Shown here piece by piece: positions 34,900 through 43,236 of a stretch of 64,000 bases of DNA. The notes below the pieces were generated by a model, which was not told where the DNA came from, did no database searches, and saw only the letters and a list, made by a program, of their open reading frames with translations. How positions within the stretch are numbered: position 1 is the first letter of the stretch; every line of letters begins with the position of its first letter. The stretch is from Actinomadura montaniterrae (GTDB lineage Bacteria; Actinomycetota; Actinomycetes; Streptosporangiales; Streptosporangiaceae): assembly GCF_008923365.1 (NCBI RefSeq), contig NZ_WBMR01000013.1, positions 27,187-91,186 on the forward strand, given 5' to 3'. The position numbers were made by a program, and so were the translations under genes.

Positions 34900-35691
34900 T
34901 TACCAGGCGGACCAGCCGCCGTCGACGTACACGACCTGGCCGGTCATGTACGAGGCGGCGGGGCTCGCGAGCAGGAGCAGGGGGCCGGCGAAGTCGGTGG
35001 CGGGGTCACCGAGGCGGCCGAGCATCGTGCGCTCGCCGAACCACGCCAGCCGGTCGGGGTCGGCGCCGAGCGCGGCCGTCATCTGCGTGGGGTAGAAGAC
35101 GCCGGGGGCCAGGCAGTTGACGTTGACGCCGTGCGGGCCGAGCTCAGCGGCCAGCGCCCGCGTCACGTTCACGACCCCGGCCTTGGACGAGTAGTACGCC
35201 GACTCGGGGACGGGTCCGACGCGTTCGGCGTAGACGGTGGTGAGGTTGACGATCCGGCCGCCGCTCCCCTGCCGGGTGAGGGCCTTGCCGGCCTCGCGGC
35301 CGACCAGCCAGGTCCCGGTGAGGTTGACCCGGACGACCCGCTCGAACTCCTCGACCGTCGTCTCGTCGTACGGCTTGCGCAGCATGACGCCCGCGGCGTT
35401 GACGACGATGTCGAGCCGCCCGTGCGCGGTGATCACGTCCTGGAAGAGCGCGGCGACGGACGCCTCGTCGGTGACGTCGACCTCGTGCGCGCTCGCCCCG
35501 CGGTCGCCTGCCGTGGCGGCGAGGTCGGCGGCGCGCGACGGCAGGTCGGCGGCGAGCGACGGCAGGTCGGCGACGGCGATCTCCGCTCCGGCGTCGGCCA
35601 GCGCGTGCGCCGCGCGTTCACCGAGGCCGCCGGGGGCCACGCCGACGACCAGGGCGACCTGGCCGGTCAGATCGAAGGCGGACGTCACCAT
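34900..35691 (-). CDS. Short-chain dehydrogenase/reductase
   Basis: About 263 aa, classical SDR. The cofactor motif is VGVAPGGLGERAA (a TGxxxGxG variant), with NAAG in VNAAGVML, catalytic Ser/Tyr/Lys in the AYYSSKAGVVNVTRAL region, and PGVFYPTQM after it. A 21-bp in-frame tandem duplication (35531-35572) gives LPSLAADLPSRAAD in the loop after beta-2, near the NAD/NADP selectivity site. It oxidises or reduces an alcohol/ketone intermediate. Start ATG 35691, overlapping the stop of the third FAD gene. Confidence 0.87.
   Translation of the reverse strand: MVTSAFDLTGQVALVVGVAPGGLGERAAHALADAGAEIAVADLPSLAADLPSRAADLAATAGDRGASAHEVDVTDEASVAALFQDVITAHGRLDIVVNAAGVMLRKPYDETTVEEFERVVRVNLTGTWLVGREAGKALTRQGSGGRIVNLTTVYAERVGPVPESAYYSSKAGVVNVTRALAAELGPHGVNVNCLAPGVFYPTQMTAALGADPDRLAWFGERTMLGRLGDPATDFAGPLLLLASPAASYMTGQVVYVDGGWSAW
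35531..35572. repeat. 21-bp in-frame tandem duplication inside the SDR gene
   Basis: Two adjacent 21-bp copies (35531-35551 and 35552-35572) differ by one base. They encode a seven-residue duplication (LPSLAAD/LPSRAAD). Confidence 0.8.
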
Positions 35692-37091
35692 TGGAGCTCG
35701 CTCTCCTCGCCGGCGGCGTTGCGGCCGGCGATCCGGCCGAAGACGCCGGACTTGCCGATGGAGGTGCCGGTCATGTAGCCGGCGCCGTGGAACCCGCCGG
35801 TGATCTCGCCGGCGGCGTAGAGGCGCCCGATCGGCTCGCCCCACCAGTCGAGGACCCGCATCCGGGTGTCGACGGTGAGCCCGCAGTACGTCGCGAGCAC
35901 GACGGTGCCGGACGGGTGCGCGTAGAAGGGCGGCTGGTCGATCGGCGTCCGCTCCCCCACGCCGCCGGACAGGTGGACGCGCCCGAACGCGTCGTCCCGC
36001 CCGGACGCGATCGCGGCGTTGTAGTCGGCGACGGTGCGCCGCAAGGAGCCTTCGGGGAGGCCGATCTCGGCCTCCAGGCCCGCGATCGTGCCGGCCTTGA
36101 GCAGCATCCCGGCCCGCTCGCGTCCCGCGAACTCGTAGATCGGGACCTCGTCGTTGGCGAGGGCCATCGTCCGGGCGTCGAAGACCTGCCAGGTGGTCAC
36201 GCCGGGCTGGGCGAGCGCGGCGTCGCCGATCTCCTTGTAGTTCCGCGACTCGTCCACGAAGCGGCGGCCTTCGCGGTTGACCGCGATCGCGCCCTTGTAG
36301 ACGGCGAGGATGCCGGTGCCGTCCTCGCCGGGGTGCTCGACGTGGAAGTGCCCGTAGGTGCCCTTGATGTAGGGGGTGTCGCGGATGCCGGCGCCGAGCG
36401 CCATGGCCATCGTGAGGCCGTCGCCCTGGTTGCCCGCGCCGCCCTGGCGGAGCGCGTGCTCCATCTGCGGCGCGAAGGTGGCGAGCAGATCCGGGTTCAT
36501 CGAGAACCCGCCGGTGGCGAGGACGACCGCGTCGGCCAGGACCTCGCGGCCGTCGGCGAGCCGGACGCCGGTCACGCGGGCGCCGTCGTGCAGCAGCCGG
36601 TGCGCGGGCGCGTCGAGCATGACGCGCGCGCCGCGTTCACCGGCCGCCTTGAGCAGCAGTTCCAGCATGCGCGTGGTGTCGGCGGGGTGGCTGCGCGGCG
36701 CCGACTGGCCGGACGCGGCGTGGATCTCGCCGTACCGGACGCCATGGTCCTTCAACCACCGGTATGTCGCGAGCTGGTGCTCGCAGTACAGGTCGACGAG
36801 CGCCGGGTCGTTGCGGCCCTGCCCGACGTCGAGGAGGTCCTTGCGGAGCAGGTCGACGGAGTCGGCGATGCCCTGCTCGGCCTGCTCGTCGGTACCGGCG
36901 AACGCGGACAGGCCCGCCGACTTCACCGTGGAGCCGCCGATCTCGCCGGTCTTCTCCAGCAGCAGCGCGTACCGGCCCGCCTCGGCGGCGGCGAGCAGCG
37001 CGGCGCAGCCGGCGAGGCCCGCGCCGAGGACGAGGACGCCGACCCGCTCGGGAAGGTCGGTCTCGACCGGCAGGCCGGCGGCGAAGCTCAC
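35685..37091 (-). CDS. FAD-dependent dehydrogenase, fumarate reductase/KstD-like (third of three)
   Basis: 468 aa. The dinucleotide fold GVLVLGAGLAGCAALLAAAEAG is at about residues 18-39, with GEIGGSTVKSAGLSAFAG just after and the C-terminal FAD segment IGRLYAAGEITGGFHGAGYM, then GTSIGKSGVFGRIAG. It resembles flavocytochrome-c-type fumarate reductase flavoproteins and KstD-like dehydrogenases. It overlaps the PEP-mutase-family gene upstream by 4 bp and the SDR downstream by 7 bp, so it is firmly in the operon. Confidence 0.88.
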   Translation of the reverse strand: MSFAAGLPVETDLPERVGVLVLGAGLAGCAALLAAAEAGRYALLLEKTGEIGGSTVKSAGLSAFAGTDEQAEQGIADSVDLLRKDLLDVGQGRNDPALVDLYCEHQLATYRWLKDHGVRYGEIHAASGQSAPRSHPADTTRMLELLLKAAGERGARVMLDAPAHRLLHDGARVTGVRLADGREVLADAVVLATGGFSMNPDLLATFAPQMEHALRQGGAGNQGDGLTMAMALGAGIRDTPYIKGTYGHFHVEHPGEDGTGILAVYKGAIAVNREGRRFVDESRNYKEIGDAALAQPGVTTWQVFDARTMALANDEVPIYEFAGRERAGMLLKAGTIAGLEAEIGLPEGSLRRTVADYNAAIASGRDDAFGRVHLSGGVGERTPIDQPPFYAHPSGTVVLATYCGLTVDTRMRVLDWWGEPIGRLYAAGEITGGFHGAGYMTGTSIGKSGVFGRIAGRNAAGEESELQW

Positions 37092-38071
37092 GAGATGCTC
37101 CCGAACTCGCGGTCCAGCGCGCTCTCGGCGGCGCTGAAGCGCGGCAGGTTGAACAGGCCCTGCCGCTGCTCCCAGCTCGCCATCCGGCCGGCGCGGGACG
37201 CGGTCTCGCCGTGCTCCTTCAGGTGCGCCAGCGCCTCCTGCCCGGCGAGGTGCATCGAGCGCATCAGGTAGTTGGCGAACAGCACGACCCCGAACCCCAG
37301 CTCGGCGTACTCCGCCACGCTCAGCTGCGGGGTCTTGCCGCCCTCGACCACGTTGACGATCAGCGGGACGCCCGCCAGCTCGCGCCCGACGAGGGCGAGT
37401 TCATCGACCGTCCGGGGCGCCTCGACGAACAGGACGTCGGCGCCGGCCTCGGCGTAGGCGCGGCCGCGCTCGATCGCCTCGTCGATCCCGTGTACTGACC
37501 GGGCGTCCGTGCGGGCGATGATCACGAGCGCGTCGTCGGTGCGCGCTTCGCACGCCGCCGCGATCTTGGTCTGCATGTGCCCGGACGGGATCAGCGCGTG
37601 CGCGTCGAAGTGGCCGCACCGCTTGGGCATCTCCTGGTCCTCCAGCTGGAGGCCGGCCACCCCGGCGCGCTCCAGCAGCCGGACGGTGCGCATCGCCGCG
37701 AGCGGGCCGCCGTAGCCGGTGTCCGCGTCGCAGACCAGCGGGACGCGGGTCGCCTCGGTGAGCCGTCCGGCGTGGTCGGCGACCTCGGTCTGCGAGATCA
37801 GCCCGATGTCGGGCAGGCCGTAGCCGGCGTTGGCGAGCCCGGCGCCGGTCGCGTACACGGCGGCGAAGCCGGCGTCCTCGACGAGCCGGGCGCCGAGGGC
37901 GTCGGTCGCGCCCGGCAGCACGAGCGGCGCGATCGCCGCGCCCTGCCCGCCCGCCGTGGCGGCGGCGAGCGCGGTGCGCAGCGCGACCCGCTTGTCGCCG
38001 GCGGCCGGGCCGGGTCCGACCCCGGTCAGCGATGTGAGCAGGCCCGGCTCCCAGGGTGGGGTATCCGGCAC
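37088..38071 (-). CDS. Isocitrate lyase/PEP mutase-superfamily enzyme
   Basis: 327 aa. It has the superfamily catalytic loop MPKRCGH with Cys152, Mg-binding VCDADTGYGG (Asp115, Asp117) and the GLQLEDQE strand (Glu144). The Cys-containing loop points to a C-C lyase (methylisocitrate-, dimethylmalate- or carboxyvinyl-carboxyphosphonate-like) over a phosphonomutase. It could cleave a 2-hydroxy-dicarboxylate produced by ring degradation (inference). GTG 38071 has GGAGGAGGT just upstream. It is the first gene of the minus-strand operon and is divergent from the HsaA-type operon. Confidence 0.86.
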   Translation of the reverse strand: MPDTPPWEPGLLTSLTGVGPGPAAGDKRVALRTALAAATAGGQGAAIAPLVLPGATDALGARLVEDAGFAAVYATGAGLANAGYGLPDIGLISQTEVADHAGRLTEATRVPLVCDADTGYGGPLAAMRTVRLLERAGVAGLQLEDQEMPKRCGHFDAHALIPSGHMQTKIAAACEARTDDALVIIARTDARSVHGIDEAIERGRAYAEAGADVLFVEAPRTVDELALVGRELAGVPLIVNVVEGGKTPQLSVAEYAELGFGVVLFANYLMRSMHLAGQEALAHLKEHGETASRAGRMASWEQRQGLFNLPRFSAAESALDREFGSIS

Positions 38072-38110
38072 AGCACCTCCTCCATGGAGTGATTACTACA
38101 GACATTAACC

Positions 38111-38124
38111 GTGACACCAGTCAC
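38111..38124. promoter_or_regulatory. Inverted repeat in the divergent catabolic promoter region (left)
   Basis: GTGAC, ACCA, GTCAC: a perfect 5-bp inverted repeat 40 bp upstream of the PEP-mutase-family GTG. Probable operator for the minus-strand operon; the regulator is unknown. Confidence 0.4.
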
Positions 38125-38182
38125 CACCCCAACGCAACCCACCCGGTTGAGTGAAGGTCTTGCGTTCCCTGGAGCGAGCACT

Positions 38183-38198
38183 CTACGGTTCCGTGTAG
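38183..38198. promoter_or_regulatory. Inverted repeat in the divergent catabolic promoter region (right)
   Basis: CTACGGTTCCGTGTAG, an imperfect palindrome (CTACGG against CCGTGTAG), lies 62 bp upstream of the HsaA-type ATG at 38261. Probable operator or promoter element for the plus-strand operon. Confidence 0.4.
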
Positions 38199-38260
38199 TG
38201 ACTGTTACAGAGATGCCGGTCACGCTCTCCCGCCCTCCCCACACCGAAGGAACGTCACCG

Positions 38261-39436
38261 ATGACCGTCCTGGACGAGATCCGCCGGCTGGAGCCGGAGT
38301 TCCGCGCCGAGGAGGATCTCTCGGCCGAGCAGCGCGCGCTGACCGGCCGGGCCTTCACGTACATGCGCGAGACCGGGCTGATGCGCGGCCTGCAGCCCAA
38401 GCGCTGGGGCGGCGCCGAGCTGTCGCTGCGCGACCACCTCACGAGCGTCTACGAGCTCGGCCGCATCGCCCCGTCCGCCGGCTGGGTCGCCGGGGTCATG
38501 GGGTCGCACCCCTGGCAGCTCGCGCTCTTCCCCGAGGAGACGCAGGCCGAGATCTGGACGTCCGACCCGGACTGGAACGCCTCCTCGTCCTACGCCCCGA
38601 CCGGGAAGATCGAACCGGTCGACGGCGGGTACCGCGTGCACGGCCGCTGGTCGTTCTCGTCCGGCTGCGACCACGCCCAGGGCGTGATCCTCGGCGGGTT
38701 CGCCGGGAAGGTCGAGGTCGCGCCCGGCGTCGAGGTGCCGAACTACGGGTCCGCGCTGCTGTACCGCGACCAGTACGCCATCGAGGACACCTGGCACGTC
38801 CGCGGCTCGCGCGGCACCGGCAGCAAGGACATCGTCGTCGACGGCGCGTTCATCCCCGAGCGCCGCTTCCTGTCCAGCCCGCTCTACGAGTACAACCCCG
38901 ACCGTCCCGCCCCCGGCATGGAGACCAACCCGAGCACGCTCTACAGGGTGCCGTGGGCGGTCATGTTCAACCTGGTCCTGGTCGCGCCGATGCTCGGGCT
39001 CGCCCGCCGCGTCCTCGACGACTGGACGGCCGACACCCGCGTCCGCAAGGCGAACTGGGGCGGCACCTACGCCGACGACCCGCTGATGCAGATGCACCTG
39101 GCCGAGGCCGAATGGGTACACGACGCGGCCGTCATGAAGATGTACGACGCGATCGACACGATCACCGAGGCCGCCGAGGCCGGCGTGTTCCTGGACAAGC
39201 GGCAGCGCGCCCGGCTGCGGTGGAACATCACCAAGGGCTGCCAGGAGACCGGCTTCGCGATCAACAAGCTGATGCGGGTCGCGTCCGGCCGCACCGTGTT
39301 CGTCGACCACCCGCTGCACCGCCTCTACCAGGACGTCATCGCCGAACTCGGCCACGCGTTCCTGGTCTCCGACGGCGTCGGCCAGTACTACGGCGCCGCG
39401 CTCCTCGACTCGTCCGCCCCGGAGGTCATGCTGTGA
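38261..39436 (+). CDS. HsaA-type flavin-dependent monooxygenase, oxygenase component (copy 1)
   Basis: 391 aa, acyl-CoA-dehydrogenase fold of the group D two-component monooxygenases. LQPKRWGG, SAGWVAGVMGSHPWQLALF, SSSYAPTGKI, RWSFSSGCDHAQG and VRGSRGTGSKDIVV all align with HsaA of the steroid pathway. Such enzymes hydroxylate a phenol to a catechol using FMNH2/FADH2 supplied by a reductase; the HsaB-like reductase at 53605 is the obvious candidate. ATG 38261 follows GAAGGA. The next gene overlaps by 4 bp and encodes an extradiol dioxygenase, so the product is probably cleaved directly. Confidence 0.87.
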   Translation: MTVLDEIRRLEPEFRAEEDLSAEQRALTGRAFTYMRETGLMRGLQPKRWGGAELSLRDHLTSVYELGRIAPSAGWVAGVMGSHPWQLALFPEETQAEIWTSDPDWNASSSYAPTGKIEPVDGGYRVHGRWSFSSGCDHAQGVILGGFAGKVEVAPGVEVPNYGSALLYRDQYAIEDTWHVRGSRGTGSKDIVVDGAFIPERRFLSSPLYEYNPDRPAPGMETNPSTLYRVPWAVMFNLVLVAPMLGLARRVLDDWTADTRVRKANWGGTYADDPLMQMHLAEAEWVHDAAVMKMYDAIDTITEAAEAGVFLDKRQRARLRWNITKGCQETGFAINKLMRVASGRTVFVDHPLHRLYQDVIAELGHAFLVSDGVGQYYGAALLDSSAPEVML

Positions 39437-40356
39437 TTTCGCAACTCGCCTATCTCGGGATCGCGTCGCCCAAGGCCGAGGAGTGGCGCGACTACGCCAC
39501 GCGGCTGCTCGGCGCGGTCATCGCCGGCGACGGACCGGACGGCGCCGTCCGCGTCAAGGTCGACGACAAGGGCTACCGGATCGCCGTCCACCCGGCGGAG
39601 CAGGACGAGCTCCGCTACGTCGGCTGGGACTGCGGCAACGAGACCGACCTGCGCGCCTACGCCGCCGAGCTGCGCGGCAAGGGCGTCGAGCTGCACGCCG
39701 CGACCGCCGAGGAGCTCAAGGAGCGGCAGGTCACCGAGCTGCACTGGTTCACCGACCCGTTCGGCAACCGGCACGAGCTGGTCTGGGGCCAGTACTCGCA
39801 CCCGAACTCGTTCTTCCCCGGACGCCCCATGCGCGGCCGCTTCGTCACCGGCGACCTCGGCCTCGGCCACGTCGTGCTGATCGTGCCGGACCTGGAGCGG
39901 GCCAACGCGTTCTACGCCGGGACGCTCGGCTTCCGGCTGTCGGACCGGGTGAAGAGCGACATCTTCAACCTGCGCTTCTACCACTGCAACGGCCGCCACC
40001 ACTCCCTCGCGGTCGCGGAGATCCCCGGCATGACGGGGATCAACCACCTGATGCTGGAGGTCGAGTCGTTCGACGACCTCGGCACCGCGATCGACCTGTT
40101 CACGGCCGACCCGGAGCGGGAGATCCTGCTGTCGCTCGGCCGGCACACCAACGACCTGATGACGTCGATCTACGTGCAGACGCCGTCGTCGCTGCAGATC
40201 GAGTACGGGCACGGCGGGATCACCGTCGACGACCTGACGTGGGTCGCGGGCAACCACGACCTGCCGTCGATCTGGGGCCACCACCGCTCCCAGGCCTACA
40301 TCGACGGCCCTCCCGGCATCTTCCGCACCGTGACCGGTGAGGAGGCGGGCGAATGA
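39433..40356 (+). CDS. Extradiol ring-cleavage dioxygenase (BphC/HsaC type, VOC superfamily)
   Basis: 307 aa with two VOC modules. The C-terminal module holds the Fe(II) ligands His146 (GLGHVVL), His205 (GINHLML) and Glu257 (LQIEYG). Second-shell residues His190, His237 (GRHTND) and Tyr248 also match BphC positions closely. It opens a catechol ring meta to the hydroxyls. GTG 39433 overlaps the HsaA-type stop as GTGA. It is the only ring-cleavage enzyme in the cluster although oxygenase and hydrolase are each present twice. Confidence 0.92.
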   Translation: MISQLAYLGIASPKAEEWRDYATRLLGAVIAGDGPDGAVRVKVDDKGYRIAVHPAEQDELRYVGWDCGNETDLRAYAAELRGKGVELHAATAEELKERQVTELHWFTDPFGNRHELVWGQYSHPNSFFPGRPMRGRFVTGDLGLGHVVLIVPDLERANAFYAGTLGFRLSDRVKSDIFNLRFYHCNGRHHSLAVAEIPGMTGINHLMLEVESFDDLGTAIDLFTADPEREILLSLGRHTNDLMTSIYVQTPSSLQIEYGHGGITVDDLTWVAGNHDLPSIWGHHRSQAYIDGPPGIFRTVTGEEAGE

Positions 40357-41201
40357 CCGCCGCAATCCGCACCGAGGACGTCGCGATCGGCGGCGGCCGC
40401 CACCTGCGCGTCAACCAGACCGGCGCCCCGGGCGCGCCCGCCCTGCTGTTCCTGCACGGCTCCGGGCCCGGCGTCACGGCGGCGTCGAACTGGCGCGAGG
40501 TCATCCAGGGGCTCGGCGACACCTACCACTGCATCGCCCCCGACATCCTGGGCTTCGGCGACTCCAGCCACCCGGACCCTCAGCCGCAGGGCTTCACGGC
40601 GCAGGCCGAGGTCCGCATCGATGCGCTGCTGGAACTCGTGGACGTGCTGGGCCTGCGGAAGGTCGTCCTGGTCGGCAACTCGATGGGCGGGATGTACGCG
40701 CTGCGCATCGCGCAGCTCCGCCCGGACCTCGTCGGCAAGATCGTGCTGATGGGCTCGGGCGGCATGCCGGGCCTGGAGCCGACCCCGGACCTGATCAAGC
40801 TCATCACCTACTTCGACGACCCGACCGTCGAGGCGATGGCGGACCTGCTCATCCGGTTCGTACACGACAGGAGCGCCTTCGGCGACACGGTCGAGGCGGT
40901 CGCGGCGGAGCGGATGCCGATCGTCCGGCGGCCCTGGATCGAGGCCGGGCACCGGGCCATGTTCGGGCCGGAGATGCTCGCCTTCGGGCCGGACGACCTC
41001 GCGAAGATCGACATTCCGGCGCTGGTGGTGCACGGCCGCCAGGACGTCATCGTGCCGCTCGAGTGCGGCTACTACCTCGCCGAGCACCTGCCGCAGGCGG
41101 ACCTCTACGTGATCAACAAGTGCGGCCACTGGACGCAGATCGAGCAGGCCGCGCGCTTCCAGGCGATCGTGCGGACGTTCGTCGGGGACGGAACGGAGTG
41201 A
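40353..41201 (+). CDS. Meta-cleavage-product hydrolase (HsaD/BphD-like), copy 1
   Basis: 282 aa alpha/beta hydrolase. LLFLHGSGPGVTAASNW is the oxyanion-hole signature of C-C bond hydrolases. The nucleophile is Ser110 in GNSMGG, the acid Asp231 in HGRQDVIVP, and the base His259 in KCGHWTQIE. It hydrolyses the vinylogous diketone made by the dioxygenase. ATG 40353 overlaps the dioxygenase stop (ATGA). The downstream gene is the second HsaA-type oxygenase. Confidence 0.9.
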   Translation: MTAAIRTEDVAIGGGRHLRVNQTGAPGAPALLFLHGSGPGVTAASNWREVIQGLGDTYHCIAPDILGFGDSSHPDPQPQGFTAQAEVRIDALLELVDVLGLRKVVLVGNSMGGMYALRIAQLRPDLVGKIVLMGSGGMPGLEPTPDLIKLITYFDDPTVEAMADLLIRFVHDRSAFGDTVEAVAAERMPIVRRPWIEAGHRAMFGPEMLAFGPDDLAKIDIPALVVHGRQDVIVPLECGYYLAEHLPQADLYVINKCGHWTQIEQAARFQAIVRTFVGDGTE

Positions 41202-41203
41202 CC

Positions 41204-42379
41204 ATGAGCATGATCGACAAGGCGCGGGCCGCGGCGCCCGCGCTCGCCGCGGCCGACACCGCGAGCGCCGAGCGGGGAGACCTCACCGCGGACGCCGTCG
41301 CGGCGCTCGACTCGACGGGCGTCCTGCGGGCGCTGCAGCCGGCCCGCTGGGGCGGCGGCGAGGCCCATCTCGCCGAGTACGCCGAGACGGTGATCGAGAT
41401 CGGCCGCGCGTCGGCGTCCGCCGGCTGGGTCGCGTCCGTCGTCGGCGTCCACCCGTGGCAGATCGCCCTGTTCCCCGAGGAGACGCAGAAGGAGGTCTGG
41501 GGCGACGACCCGGCCCGCCGGATCGCCTCGTCCTACACGCCGACAGGGAAGATCGAGAAGGTCCCCGGCGGCTACCGGGTGTCGGGGCGGTGGAGCTTCT
41601 CCTCCGGCAGCGGGATCTGCTCCGGCGTCATCCTCGGCGGCATCGCCGGGCGGCGCGAGGTGAACGGCACCGAGTACCCCGACTTCACGTCCGTGATCCT
41701 CGACGAGGCCGACTACCGGATCGTGGAGACCTGGAACGTCGCGGGCCTGCGCGGCACCGGCTCCAACGACATCATCGTGGACGAGGTGTTCATCCCCGAG
41801 CACCGCGGCCAGTCGCACGTGTACTACACGCACGGCCTCGGCACCCCGCTGCCCGGCCAGGAGCTCAACGACGGGCCGCTGTACCGGACGCCGTGGGCCG
41901 TCACCTTCAACCTGATCATCGCGGCCGGGGCGCTCGGCGCCTGCCTCGGCTTCTACGACCAGTGGGTCACCGAGACCCGCGGCCGCCGCACCAACTACGG
42001 CCAGCTCCTGCGCGAGGAACCCGTCGTGCAGAACCATCTGGCCGAGGCGGCCTGGCAGCTCGACGCCGCCGTCCTCAAGGTCAAGCGGACGGCCTCCGAG
42101 CTGATGGAGCACGCCGAGCGCGGCGAGATCCCGTCGCTGGAGCAGCGCGCGTTCTGGCGCTGGGACGTCGCCCGGTCCGCGAACGCGGCGGTCGACACCG
42201 TCCAGGCGCTGATGCGGGTCTCCTCCGGCCGCTCCGCCTTCGTCGACCACCCGCTCCAGACGAGGTTCCAGGACGCCATCGCAGCCGGCAGCCACGCCTT
42301 CCTCTTCGACGACCCCCTCGCCAAGGCGTGGGGCGGCCGTCACCTCGGCGCCGAGAAGCTCGCGGAGGTACACCTGTGA
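41204..42379 (+). CDS. HsaA-type flavin-dependent monooxygenase, oxygenase component (copy 2)
   Basis: 391 aa, same length and fold as the copy at 38261 and clearly related (SAGWVASVVGVHPWQIALFPEETQ, YTPTGKIEKVPGGYRVSGRW). It differs at the active-site loop: SSGSGICSGV here against SSGCDHAQGV in copy 1. Its VAGLRGTGSND is closer to HsaA. It may hydroxylate a different ring position or a different intermediate. The ATG at 41204 lies 2 bp after the previous stop, with GGAG upstream. Confidence 0.87.
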   Translation: MSMIDKARAAAPALAAADTASAERGDLTADAVAALDSTGVLRALQPARWGGGEAHLAEYAETVIEIGRASASAGWVASVVGVHPWQIALFPEETQKEVWGDDPARRIASSYTPTGKIEKVPGGYRVSGRWSFSSGSGICSGVILGGIAGRREVNGTEYPDFTSVILDEADYRIVETWNVAGLRGTGSNDIIVDEVFIPEHRGQSHVYYTHGLGTPLPGQELNDGPLYRTPWAVTFNLIIAAGALGACLGFYDQWVTETRGRRTNYGQLLREEPVVQNHLAEAAWQLDAAVLKVKRTASELMEHAERGEIPSLEQRAFWRWDVARSANAAVDTVQALMRVSSGRSAFVDHPLQTRFQDAIAAGSHAFLFDDPLAKAWGGRHLGAEKLAEVHL

Positions 42380-43227
42380 TCACCTCGTCCGACGTCGCCG
42401 TCAAGGTCCGCGGCGGCGAGCTGACGTTCCGGCTGCACGAGACCGGCGAGCGGGGCTCGGAGGCCGTGCTGTTCCTGCACGGCTCCGGGCCCGGCGCGAC
42501 CGGGCTGTCGAACTGGGAGCGGATCATCACCGACCTCGGGCCCCGGTTCTGGTGCCTGGCCCCCGACCAGATCGGCTTCGGCGACTCGTCCCATCCCGCC
42601 GACGCGCCGCGCGGCATGGGCCCGTTCAACGAACTGCGGGCCGAGGCGCTGCTGGCGCTGGTCGACGGCCTCGGCCTGGAGAAGGTCCACCTCGTCGGCA
42701 ACTCGATGGGCGGCCAGCTCGCCCTGCTGATGACCCTCGCCCGGCCGGACCTCGTCGGCAAGATCCTGCTGATGGGCAGCGGCGGCGCGCCGGACATGCC
42801 GGTCAGCCCCGGCCTCACGCACCTCCGCGAGTTCTACGCGAGCCCGAGCGCCGCGTCCCTCAAGGGCCTGCTCAGCGAGTTCGTGTACGACCTCGACCCC
42901 ATGCGCGGCACCATCGACCGCGTCGTGGCCGAGCGGATGGCCTACGTGAACCGCGAGGACGTCCGCCGCTCGCACGAGGCGTCGTTCGACCCGGACGGCG
43001 CCCGCCGCTCCTTCACCCCCGAGGAACTCGCGACCATCACCCATGACGTGCTGTGCGTCCACGGGCGCGACGACCGGATCATCCCCGTCGACGCGAGCAG
43101 GTACTTCGCCGCGGCGATCCCGAACGCGAACCTGTACGTCCTCGGGCGGTGCGGCCACTGGACGCAGATCGAGCACCCCGAGACCTTCGAGCGGCTCCTG
43201 ACGGGCCTCATCGACGGCCGTATATAA
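42376..43227 (+). CDS. Meta-cleavage-product hydrolase (HsaD/BphD-like), copy 2
   Basis: 283 aa alpha/beta hydrolase, paralogous to the gene at 40353. VLFLHGSGPGATGLSNW is the oxyanion signature; Ser110 (GNSMGG), Asp233 (HGRDDRIIP) and His261 (RCGHWTQIE) form the triad. The lid region between residues 140 and 200 differs strongly from copy 1, suggesting a different substrate. GTG 42376 overlaps the copy-2 oxygenase stop, repeating the oxygenase-hydrolase pairing. Confidence 0.89.
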   Translation: MITSSDVAVKVRGGELTFRLHETGERGSEAVLFLHGSGPGATGLSNWERIITDLGPRFWCLAPDQIGFGDSSHPADAPRGMGPFNELRAEALLALVDGLGLEKVHLVGNSMGGQLALLMTLARPDLVGKILLMGSGGAPDMPVSPGLTHLREFYASPSAASLKGLLSEFVYDLDPMRGTIDRVVAERMAYVNREDVRRSHEASFDPDGARRSFTPEELATITHDVLCVHGRDDRIIPVDASRYFAAAIPNANLYVLGRCGHWTQIEHPETFERLLTGLIDGRI

Positions 43228-43236
43228 GGAAGCACA

